A DNA stretch of 23,774 nt. Origin: Cudoniella acicularis (lineage: Eukaryota > Ascomycota > Leotiomycetes > Helotiales > Helotiaceae). The stretch spans positions 1 through 23,774 of the forward strand of contig JAAMPI010000881.1 of NCBI GenBank assembly GCA_013054445.1, given 5' to 3'. Position numbers and translations under genes: made by a program. Shown in pieces: positions 1 to 8,015 of this stretch. The notes under the pieces were generated by a model. The model searched no databases. It saw nothing but the letters and a program-made list of their open reading frames with translations, and was not told the DNA's origin. Each line of letters opens with the position of its first letter. The first letter of the stretch is position 1.

Positions 1-206
1 GAAGGAGAGAACAGTGTAAGGGTTGGATTGCGAACACTCCAGACACCCCTGAATAAGGGACACACCGGTGTGTAGAGAGGTGTGTACGGAGCTTGTTCAG
101 ATTATTGGGCTGGCGCAAACGACAACCACGACTCGAGCAATTATTAATACAGCTGGGCGGTTGATTTGGTGTCGACCTGGCACTGCTGGGCTCCTGTCTT
201 CGCGAG

Positions 207-512
207 ATGCGAGCTAAGCCCCTATCACGCGGAGAAGAACAGGAGAACTCACCCGTGCTTTACAGCATGCGCCGGATGTTGACCTATGAGAGAAATATGG
301 ACGGGGTCGCAAATAAGTTTCACAATACATATCTCCCTCAACTAAGGAACATCCTGGGAAGCTATTGGCATGACCCGAAATTATTCGATTCGCCTCAAGG
401 AGAGATGAGAGCTATCACCACAGCCACAAACACACGTTATGCTCAACTCGAACTATTATACCCAGAGTCATTCATCTTATCTGTTGCGAGCCAGTGCCTC
501 GACAACATTTAA
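207..512 (+). pseudogene. Possible N-terminal part of a split unknown gene
   Basis: An open frame of 101 codons begins with ATG at 207 and ends at TAA 510-512. I recognise no domain. The composition looks protein-like, with mixed charged and aromatic residues and no simple repeats. The stop falls three bases before the ATG (515) of the next, longer open frame, which lies in a different frame. Loss of one base near 500 would join the two into one protein of about 455 residues, so I read this as the 5' part of the same gene, broken by a frameshift or by an intron I cannot place. An intron with a poor GTTATG donor at 436 and an acceptor at 553-554 (CTGAC branch just upstream) would also keep frame. 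It could equally be a chance ORF. Confidence 0.3.
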
Positions 513-514
513 TT

Positions 515-1576
515 ATGCTTCTCAATTTCTTTTATCCCTCTGACGATGCAATAGACGGCAAGACCTATACAGTTTTGCTTGCGATATATTTACTTCTCCA
601 ATACATGGAGCCGGAGTTGTCCCCCCTTCGAGTAGCTATATCTGAGAATATAGCTGCTTGTCAGGCGGTTCCAGACATGCCGGTTCAGCGACCACTTTCA
701 GTGAGGAAGTACTGGAATCACCGCTGGAGAGATCCGCCGAAGGGTCACGATATTACCTGTTTATGGAATTATTTTCTTCATTTTGCTTATTCCAGAACGC
801 AGGACACCGATTTTCACACCTCGATCTTGAGTATAATACTCGGCATGCTAAGAACTGGTACAAATGTCCATAGGACGATTACTGTAGCATCTGATCTACA
901 TAGCGCAGGCTCTAGTGGACATCTGGAGGTCTCTGCCTTTGACGTTATCCACTCGTTGATGAATAAGGTATGGAGTGTAAAGAATGCATCCATAAATTCC
1001 CCTATTGATGAGGATGACCTGGCGGAGAAAGCTTGCTCCATCAAAAATTTAATGACTTCGATGAATGCAAAAATGCGGATCCAGATTTACAGTCCATTAC
1101 CTCAAAGGTCCAAAAAACCAAAGAATTCGAAGCAGGCCAGAAGGGCGCACACGATGCAGGGGAAAGCAAAAGGCCCACCGCCAATCGCTATAATCGACAA
1201 GCCTAAAACTATGCTTCTAAACGATCCCGTCTATTCCAATCTGGGCACAGAATCCTCACCCTGGGCCCACTGCAAACTTCGAAAAGAAGCCTCTCAATTG
1301 GGACAGGAAATTGCGGAGCCAGTCGTACCGAAAGGTATGAAAGAATTTCAGCTCCAGAAACGCTGGGGTATAAGGGAACAAGATAATCAGATCAATTTAC
1401 TTAATCATGAAGAGCAAGAACTAGCAGAGAAACTGTCCTGTCCTCTTAGTGGTAAAGAGAAACTACTGGTGTTCAGAGAGATGTCTCGTCTTCCATACCA
1501 GAGACAGGAACAAATTCTCGAGTGCTCAAAGGTCCTTCAACAGTGGCGGGAGACAATGTCGACGAAATATCGATAA
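515..1576 (+). CDS. Hypothetical protein, 353 codons, family not recognised
   Basis: This is one of the longest uninterrupted frames in the window; ATG at 515, stop TAA 1574-1576. The first ~40 residues are hydrophobic and aromatic with a Leu/Tyr-rich segment. The middle contains several Trp and His residues. Residues from about 195 onward are Lys/Arg/Gln-rich, with a stretch of basic residues, and the last ~100 residues are charged and helix-prone (many E, Q, K, L), possibly coiled coil. I see no signal peptide, catalytic motif or zinc ligand set. The preceding open frame (207-512) runs into it in another frame, so this may be the larger part of a broken gene. No function is proposed. Support for coding is only length and amino-acid composition. 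Confidence 0.45.
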   Translation: MLLNFFYPSDDAIDGKTYTVLLAIYLLLQYMEPELSPLRVAISENIAACQAVPDMPVQRPLSVRKYWNHRWRDPPKGHDITCLWNYFLHFAYSRTQDTDFHTSILSIILGMLRTGTNVHRTITVASDLHSAGSSGHLEVSAFDVIHSLMNKVWSVKNASINSPIDEDDLAEKACSIKNLMTSMNAKMRIQIYSPLPQRSKKPKNSKQARRAHTMQGKAKGPPPIAIIDKPKTMLLNDPVYSNLGTESSPWAHCKLRKEASQLGQEIAEPVVPKGMKEFQLQKRWGIREQDNQINLLNHEEQELAEKLSCPLSGKEKLLVFREMSRLPYQRQEQILECSKVLQQWRETMSTKYR

Positions 1577-2279
1577 TGGACCAAAGGCTGCATCCCTTGA
1601 CACACTTTCGATATATATGCCAACTGGGGAAGCACTATTAATCAAGAGGTAAGTTTGGGCTATAAACTTTAGTTCATCACTAAATCTTGACAAGCGTGGA
1701 AGAGACACGGGAACCTTAACTCCTTGGCAAGAATTTGAAGGTATTGAGTGTGTGGGAGGTCGTTGATAGACATGAAGACAGTCTGCCAAATCCATAGGGG
1801 AATCAAATGTAATGTTTACATTAGATATAGTGTAATGACGTTATCTCGGCCAAATTGCCATCATTTCTATCACTACCACGCTCAGAAAATGTCCGAACCA
1901 GTAGCGGACACAGCTATAATGCTTTCATCCTTAAAGTTCTCAGCACACTTTTTTTGATCGATCATGCAATGGGCGCAACTGCCGCGTCTTGACGCAACCT
2001 CCCGGCCTACAAAGAAATAGGAAGCGTAGCAGGCTATGTTGGTAGAGACTGCCGTCGAGAGGAAGGAGTAGTTGAGGGAAGCAGGCATTCTCGGAGAAAG
2101 GTTGGCCGTATCAAATTTGAGTGTTGCGAAGTTGGGATTGGGCAACTTGGTTGAATGCTATATGGCTCATGGGATGTATAAATAAGCGTGATGCAAGACA
2201 TGAATATCATGAAACGATTCATGGAGTTGGAGACATTGATGCATGATTTCTTATCTTCAATTAATGACGCAATATCCCC
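1577..2279. other. Inter-ORF region
   Basis: Apart from the weak minus-strand small ORF at 1882-2088 and its possible TATA element, I see no gene, repeat array or RNA gene here. Confidence 0.4.
1882..2088 (-). CDS. Possible small protein with CxxC...C cluster
   Basis: A 68-codon minus-strand frame starts at ATG 2086-2088. Upstream on the same strand are a TATA-like TTTATACA near 2180-2190 and a pyrimidine/CAAC-rich leader, an arrangement usual for fungal promoters; this is why I chose this start over the in-frame one at 2145. The product has four cysteines, three of them in a CAHC-x6-C cluster. There is no strong signal peptide. I do not recognise a family, and the frame could be chance or another relict in this degraded stretch. 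Confidence 0.2.
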   Translation of the reverse strand: MPASLNYSFLSTAVSTNIACYASYFFVGREVASRRGSCAHCMIDQKKCAENFKDESIIAVSATGSDIF

Positions 2280-3145
2280 CTAGAAAATGTAATAGAGCAA
2301 TTGATCCACATCACCCGCCTGTCCTTCCCATCTCAAATGAAGTAGCGAACCCCCAGCAAATATCAAGCCAAGGGTTTTTGTAAAATCGGTCAATAGAGAA
2401 AGCAGCTGAAAGGCATTCTCTCTCTGGTTCAAGCAAGTGGCTTGGTGTTCTTTTCCCCCTTCGTCTCGTTGCCGACACCAGCCTGGGAAGTTCTTCCAAA
2501 CTCGTTCCTCTTGCTTCTCAGCTGCCTTCTCCACAACCTCAGATTTCTTCTTCGCAACCCAGCTTCTTTTTTCGCAAGTCCATCTTCCCTCTTCACAAGC
2601 TCCTCGGCCATTGGGGTTAGTCCTGCAATCGTATCAAGCAGGCGCAAACTTCCCTTAAAGTCCCAGGGTTCGCCGTTGAGATAACCAGTCAAGGAAGCAG
2701 TCATCTGCTCAACAGCATCCTCCATGATACCGGACGTTTTTTAGATGGGCTTGACCAGATCGAGTTGCTTGACATCGACCTTTGCACCGACTTGCATAGC
2801 GACGGGAGTCAAAATAACAAGTTCGTAGCAAGATCTAACCTGGGTAATTGCGAACAACTCGTCAAACTTTCCATTGTTGAGGGTATTTCGAGCAATCTAT
2901 ATCTCAGTTTCTGAGTTTCCTAGAATTAAGTCAGCCATGGGCATGAAAGAAAATGCCATTCTCAGAGTTTGAAATCTTGTGCTGAGGCTAGTATAAAATT
3001 GAAACAGCGGAAAGGGTGGGGTAAAAAGATGTAAGGAGAAGCCCGTACTGAAGAAACAGAGCTTGACACCAGCTTCGTCCTCCAAGTCATCGATAATGTC
3101 ATAGTCGCGGCCAGACTGGAAAATCTGGTAACCCCAGCTACCCAT
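2280..3145 (-). pseudogene. Relict of a fungal MGxWGY-family gene (DUF4259-like N-terminus)
   Basis: The minus strand starts at 3145 with MGSWGYQIFQSGRDYDIIDD, which resembles the opening of a fungal family of uncharacterised proteins (MG-x-WGY, then a DYD motif). After an intron-like gap, homologous-looking sequence resumes near 2896 (an LNNGKFDELF segment). It continues through a Met-Gln-x-Gly-Ala stretch to 2744, where an in-frame TAA (2741-2743) interrupts it. The same frame resumes directly with KTSGIMEDAVEQM and an NGEPWDF segment, as expected of the family. Further on (about 2280-2540), a Lys/Glu-rich, probably coiled-coil tail reads best in another frame, suggesting a later frameshift. 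The splice junction between the first two segments does not keep frame with any good donor/acceptor pair. A CAA-to-TAA change would explain the stop. Family function is unknown. Confidence 0.6.
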
Positions 3146-3476
3146 GGTGATGATAGAAAAGGGTAATAGTAAACGGTTGATGTTAATGGATATCTATAGA
3201 TGCTAGAGGAAGCGTAGAACAGAATGTCTGGTATATATACTGCGATAGGGTATCGACTTGAGCAGGTCAGGGCCAGCAAATGTACCTAGAACTAGGATGA
3301 TGGCGATAATGAAGGGCTGACCTGGATGGTTTTCTAGGAGCTTGAAGGCAAGCGTGGATCACCAATAAGGTGCAGGTGTTATGAAGTCCGATCAGCTAAA
3401 GACTTAGGGATTTGTTAATTTGTTAAAGGAGTATTAAAAGTGTTATATTATTAGGTAATAAGCACTATTCTAGGCT

Positions 3477-3492
3477 TAAGGTTTAAACCTTA
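3477..3492. repeat. 16-bp perfect palindrome
   Basis: TAAGGTTTAAACCTTA reads the same on both strands. It lies in an AT-rich patch, just before the 14-bp tandem repeat. Role unknown. Confidence 0.7.
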
Positions 3493-3512
3493 CTAGAATC
3501 TTCTAGGTTGTT

Positions 3513-3554
3513 CTTTGATTTATAAGCTTTGATTTATAAGCGTTGATTTCTAAG
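3513..3554 (+). repeat. Tandem repeat, 3 x 14 bp
   Basis: Two exact copies of CTTTGATTTATAAG (3513-3526 and 3527-3540) are followed by a third copy with two mismatches, CGTTGATTTCTAAG (3541-3554). The ambiguous base at 3557 directly follows. Confidence 0.8.
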
Positions 3555-3724
3555 TTNTAGAAGCTTCTAGTAACTACACTTGTAGTATATATAGTCCGCT
3601 CACCCCTTTGTAGATAGAAAAGTCTTTAAGTCAAAATCATATTATTATTCCACATGCTTGAATCTCTCGACCTAACAGTCGACTCTTCTTCCGCCTACAC
3701 ACTTTTACCTCCAACAAGTTCTAA

Positions 3725-4840
3725 ATGGACAAAAGAGCGTAATTATGCAACGCCTTACTGTCTGCCGGCAGTCGAGAGAGTGGAAGCGGTGTGACTGAGA
3801 ATTGAAATAGACGACTTGGCATGGAAAATGAAACAATATTTGGTAATGTGGAGGTTTGTGGAGCAATAAAGCAAAGAAAAGAGTATCTTTCGAAGAAAGT
3901 AACTTTTCGACCCCGTCTTCGTCTTTGGAAACTCTGGAGGCTGAGCTTGATGAAACGAGGAAGAGATATCCTTGGATTCACACCCCGCCAACAATTCCTT
4001 CGCCTTAGGTATTTGAAAGTCATAGCGAGGGTACTGGAGTTCAGGTGGAAAGACCCATGCTGGGAGCAAGAACATCGGCCTCGGAACTATTCGAAGGGAA
4101 GTAGGAAAAGTATACTTTACCTGAATCTCCATCCACAAATGCGTCTTCCTATGCTGGTGGTGGCGCGGAGAGCGCACACCTTTCTAAAGAAGGGGAATTC
4201 GCAATACATTCTTCATCAAGAGCAACCTCTCGTCACCGTGTGAAGAAAGGAGCCTCGTCGAGAGAATGAATGCTTGGAACAAAGCCATTGTCTCCAGACA
4301 GTGACTCGCAACACAAGGACAGATCGCCATTAGAAGAAAGAGGGCCCGCGGATCCGGCTCCTAACGGAGAATTATCCCAAACTAGAAGCCACCATTTAAG
4401 ATCTCTTTGACAATCAACGCCCAGCTACGTTGAGACGAGTATCCTTGAATGGCCATCAAAACTTACCGGCATCTTCAAGGAACTTTGCCCATACAGTTTA
4501 TCCAACACGCAATCCTGTTCTGTCCCTGGATGCGTGCTCCAACAGGTCTGCTTCTCTTTCAATATTGGCAACCTTGGCCGCCAAAAGTCAGCCTGCGAAG
4601 ATGCGCACATGGGATATTCTTGCATTTCCGAGACCACTAGACATCCTTGCAAAAAAAATTGGAAGGACAGAGGAGAAAGACGAATATGGCTGTTCGTATT
4701 TGCCCAATACTGCCGGTGTTCATCACCAGATGCTTTTGAAGGAGGGGAAGTTTGATGAATTCAAAAGTCGCAATGCTTTGGTCGCTTTGACAGATGCACA
4801 TTTGAAGGGTCAATACATGGGATCAACGACCGAGGATTGA
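3725..4840 (+). pseudogene. Decayed gene of unknown function with five in-frame stops and two frameshifts
   Basis: Protein-like sequence runs almost without gaps through three frame segments. Segment 1 starts at ATG 3725 (MDKRA, then TAA 3740-3742) and continues past TGA 3803-3805. A shift of one base around 3845-3867 leads to segment 2, which opens with KAKKRVSFEESNFSTPSSS and runs to 4398 through TAG 4006-4008, TAG 4102-4104 and TGA 4267-4269; it is Ser/Pro/Glu-rich and probably disordered. One extra base at about 4399 leads to segment 3 (4400-4840), which contains a QRPATLRRVSLNG stretch and ends with a well-structured segment including NTAGVHHQMLLKEGKFDEF. The ancestral protein would have been about 370 residues. 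All five stops could arise from CAA, CAG or CGA by a single C-to-T change. I do not recognise a named family. Confidence 0.65.
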
Positions 4841-5139
4841 ATGGGGGGTGGTTGAGCAGGAAAAGGCCGCGGTCTAAAGGTGCTGTCAGCAATAAAGGGA
4901 CAGTTGTAAAAGAGAGAAGTTTGTGGAATATTCTCCAAGTTCTGTTGAGGCTCATGCAATTCGTATTGCTGATAAAAAGGTTGGGTAGCCACCGGTACTG
5001 GCAAGTCCCGAGCAACAAAGCTCTGGGGCTGAAGCCAATGAAGTGCTCGAGATCTCCAGCACTGCCCGAACGCCACATGTTGCCGCTGAAAGGATTCCCT
5101 GGGAAGTACGAAGTAGGACCTGAGGTCTTTCTGGAATTC
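4810..5139 (-). pseudogene. Possible Pro/Gln-rich relict, tail-to-tail with the previous one
   Basis: A minus-strand frame, open from just after TAG 5140-5142 down to the stop at 4810-4812, encodes a C-terminal-looking stretch rich in Gln, Pro and Phe. It includes a QPFYQQYELHEPQQN segment and ends in SSVVDPMY. There is no ATG in the open stretch. It overlaps the 3' end of the plus-strand relict by about 30 bp. Composition is the only evidence; the opposite strand is also open here (4837-5265), with less protein-like composition. Confidence 0.2.
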
Positions 5140-5271
5140 CTACAGATAGGTTTTGTACAACGCAGAATCGTACGATTAATTAACAAAATAAATATCTATA
5201 GCGTAGACTTGGGTTTTGGTGGATGCCATAAAAAGCTCTACGGAGGTAGAGTCGCTCGACGTTAGGGGCTG

Positions 5272-5285
5272 CGGCTGTCACACCG
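5272..5285. promoter_or_regulatory. CGG-N8-CCG element
   Basis: CGG (5272-5274) and CCG (5283-5285) are separated by 8 bases within a larger inverted repeat CTGCGG/CCGCAG (5269-5288). Inverted CGG triplets are the known type of target for fungal Zn2Cys6 regulators. That this one is used is an inference; short motifs of this kind occur by chance. Confidence 0.2.
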
Positions 5286-5411
5286 CAGTTTGCGCTAGGC
5301 CCGGAGCCCAGCCGAAGTAGAGACATAACTTGGAATACAGCGATGGCGATGTAAGCGCTCACAGATATTTGTTTCCGAGTGGAAATGTTTGATGTGGGAG
5401 AACAGCTTTCT

Positions 5412-5670
5412 TTACTGTCTCAGGCCTCTGGCCGCAATGTTTCCAGGTGCGCAGGCGATAGAGGAGTACTTGTAGGATTTGATTCCAAAACCATATCGTC
5501 CGCAGGGGTTGCACATGGCTACACATAAGGCGCAGTTGTACTTTGTTCCTGAGGCCACTACACGTATTAGGGAGGGAACCCCGCTCCGTAGTAGCAAATT
5601 TAGCATTGGCAGGCGTCGTGATTGGGATTGCTTTAGCTGCCAGCGCACCTCCGTGCAAATCCAGCTGCAT
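5412..5670 (-). pseudogene. Small cysteine-rich protein relict, one frameshift
   Basis: On the minus strand, ATG at 5670 opens a frame beginning MQLDLHGGALAAKAIPITTP, which has the outline of a small secreted protein (short Ala-rich stretch, then AIPIT). Near 5570-5580, in a run of C/T, the protein-like reading moves to another frame and continues as GTKYNCALCVAMCNPCGRYGF, with a further cysteine before the stop at 5412-5414. The total span is 259 nt, one more than 86 codons, consistent with a single extra base. The joined product would be about 85 residues with five or six cysteines. The hydrophobic core of the supposed signal peptide is weak. Whether it was ever secreted is inference. The opposite strand has an ATG-less frame through the same bases. 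Confidence 0.35.
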
Positions 5671-5866
5671 GATGTGGAACTCGGCGACAGATCAATCGCT
5701 GAGTGATGCCGCTCACGTCAGATTCCCCTCTGCCTCTGCCACCCGGACTGCGACCACCCGTCCGGTGGCTTGCGTAGGACAAACGACAATATGAGCTAAA
5801 TCTTCCACCTCATCTCTTCTTCTAAAAACAAAGAGACACCTCGACAATAATATCATCAACACTGTC

Positions 5867-6835
5867 ATGATGTCGAAGCGCACTGTTTTCACGACCATTA
5901 CGCCGCTGCCGGCGACGGTGACAAGAGAGACCGCCATGGCGACTCTTCACGATCACCTAGAGATGATTGATCTCAATCCCGCGCATACCGAACGTCATCA
6001 AATCCCTTCTCCTCCCGAGGCGACACCGGAAGAATACCACTGCACTTGGTACGCAATCACCGATACCATCTCTTACTTCCCGGGATACTCTGGAAAGGTG
6101 TCGTTCAAAACATGTTTCCATGATCTGCCGAACGGTTTACAAACACACACATATGCGCCGATGGGGTTGGACATCAAGGAGAAATGGACACTGGGAGGAA
6201 ACGCTCCAAACGAGCCCGTTCAGCCTGTCGAATTAGGTATCGGTGCCCCAATATCGGGACTATATCTCAGGGAGGATGTGGAGATGAAATGCAATTTTCT
6301 GGTGACAAGATTTGTGCGCAAGACATTGAAAGAATGTCTTTCCACTCTCGTTGCTAGAATGCTGGTCAAGACGCAGTTGCAAGAGGCGGCCGAGAAGAAC
6401 AAAAGATTGACATACAGCACAAATCAATCGTTCTCGCCGCCAAATTCTCCTCCCCTGTCACCACCTCCGTTGATGCACATGCAACTTGGCAATGGGCCAA
6501 TGTCACCTCCAATGTCGCCACCATACTCAGGCACATTCCCCCCACAAGCATATCAGCATCAACAGCACCGGGATTCGTACCAGCAGTATCAACAAGATCA
6601 ACACTATCAACAAGAGCCTCAGCCTCCATATCAACAGGAACCACCTTATCAACCCCAAGCTCCACAATGCCCACCACAATGGTCAGAACAGAGATCGCAT
6701 GTATCATTTCACGAGAATCGTTCTTCATACCCACCCGAGAAAGCTACATATCACGAAGTGCCAGCAAGTCAGAGTCAAAGCAGTAAACCAGAGCAGTCTC
6801 AAGGCCCGGTGGAGCTCCCAGGATCATTGGGATGA
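5867..6835 (+). CDS. DUF7053 domain protein
   Basis: A single-exon gene of 322 codons, TGA at 6833-6835. Two ATGs are adjacent (5867 and 5870); the second gives the MSKRTVFTTITPLP opening I associate with the family, so either may be used. Residues 1 to about 180 form the conserved domain: a TxE..ATLHDHLEMIDLNP helix, an EEYHCTWYAITDTISY strand region, and a KEKWTLGGN segment ending in long helices. From about residue 185 the tail is low complexity: Ser/Pro-rich, then strongly Gln/Tyr/Pro-rich to the C-terminus, probably disordered. DUF7053 is a fungal domain that to my knowledge has no assigned function. It is the first intact gene after the decayed stretch. No signal peptide or membrane span is visible, so a cytosolic or nuclear product is likely. 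Confidence 0.85.
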   Translation: MMSKRTVFTTITPLPATVTRETAMATLHDHLEMIDLNPAHTERHQIPSPPEATPEEYHCTWYAITDTISYFPGYSGKVSFKTCFHDLPNGLQTHTYAPMGLDIKEKWTLGGNAPNEPVQPVELGIGAPISGLYLREDVEMKCNFLVTRFVRKTLKECLSTLVARMLVKTQLQEAAEKNKRLTYSTNQSFSPPNSPPLSPPPLMHMQLGNGPMSPPMSPPYSGTFPPQAYQHQQHRDSYQQYQQDQHYQQEPQPPYQQEPPYQPQAPQCPPQWSEQRSHVSFHENRSSYPPEKATYHEVPASQSQSSKPEQSQGPVELPGSLG

Positions 6836-8015
6836 AACTTTCCGGCCGAGCATGTTTGAGTGGGAAGGAAAGGAAACATGATCTGATGCGATAAGATCTA
6901 ATTCGGGATTTATCGGGCGAAAAATGGATTGCTGTAATTCGCTAGGCGTTTGGAGTTCAGACGAAAATTCGATTCAAGGGTTGGGAGCGTTGTTTCAAGG
7001 TGAAGGGGATTGGAGGCCATGGATTGATTGATTATTGGGGACACGGTTTGGAGAATACCCACACACGGATTATGGACGAGGTCTGGGGAGGTTTTTTTTG
7101 GCAATTCAATTCATGATGTATGATTGATGCAGGGGCGCAAGGGTTTTACTGTCCGTCCCAATTCTCGAAATTGGGCTTCCTTTCTTTTTCGCAGATTTGC
7201 AAGAAGCAATTCTAATCTATCTATCATCTAATATCTACTTGAATCTTATCTTATCTCACGTCAACATGAACATGCCAGATATGCGCGGTAGTGGCGATAC
7301 ATGCTACAGGGCTGAATTCGCTTGCGATTTGAATCCGCGATTGGAAGGTCATCTATCCACTTGGGTGGTAACGATTGTCGAGGAGTGAAACCTTGTCTTG
7401 GTCTTGTTTTAGCTTTTTAGAGAGTAGTCAGCCTGTCCTAACAATCCTTAGAGCTGATAGAGAAGAGCTGAGCTAGGCTGCTGAAAGACAATATATTACG
7501 CTCGTGACTTATTGACAAATAGTTAAACTAGATATCTGATATATAATTGTGATAGGTTAAACTTCGATTACTGTAAGCTTCGATCTATCTAATTTATTAA
7601 GAATAATATATATTATAATAATTAGAAATGAGAAAAATATTTTCTTCGGTTCTATCTAGCCTTTGTCGTTAAATCTCTTTTCGGGATTCAAATATTTTTT
7701 CTCAGCGATGCTATGTTCCTGGGTCGGTCTTCTGCCTGTTTGCTACAAAGCTACTACTGTGCTTCTTTTGCGATCGTGAAATATAATATCTTTCTATGTA
7801 AATTTTCAGCTTTATCGCCAATAAGTTATCGGCAATCGCTCTCCCCTTAAAATGTGACCCCTGACTCTGAAAAAACACGTGCTGAACCTGCCCCGCCTCT
7901 GCCTAAAACTGCCCCGCCAATTCGCGACAGCACATCAAGATTGAAACTTTAGAACGCGTCAACGAGAACATATAGAAGGAGTATCCTCTCTAAATCGAAT
8001 TGGCAGATCAGCAAA
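6836..8015. other. Intergenic region between the DUF7053 and ARMT1 genes
   Basis: No credible gene; the only ORF over 60 codons on the plus strand (7197-7388) has no protein-like features. 7490-7680 is AT-rich. The last 150 bases contain the likely promoter of the downstream gene. Confidence 0.5.
7876..7918. promoter_or_regulatory. E-box and duplicated GC element upstream of ARMT1
   Basis: CACGTG at 7876-7881 is followed by two exact copies of CTGCCCCGCC (7888-7897 and 7909-7918), 98-140 bp upstream of the ATG at 8016. The motifs are visible in the sequence; that they regulate the gene is inference from position. Confidence 0.35.

Larger units (their letters stand above)
3146..3724. other. 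AT-rich intergenic stretch with short repeats and an ambiguous base
   Basis: No gene is visible. From about 3400 to 3600 the DNA is markedly AT-rich and contains a 16-bp palindrome, a three-copy 14-bp tandem repeat, several CTAG/AGAAGCTTCT palindromic pieces and an unresolved base N at 3557. Pyrimidine-rich sequence from about 3670 to 3720, just before the ATG at 3725, looks like the 5' leader of the following decayed gene. Confidence 0.5.

Noticed and set aside
5543..5794. Plus-strand frame with a signal-peptide-like LALAGVVIGIALAASA followed by cysteines
   Set aside because: It has only a TTG at its start, no promoter or exon to supply an ATG, and is antisense to the better-supported small cysteine-rich relict.
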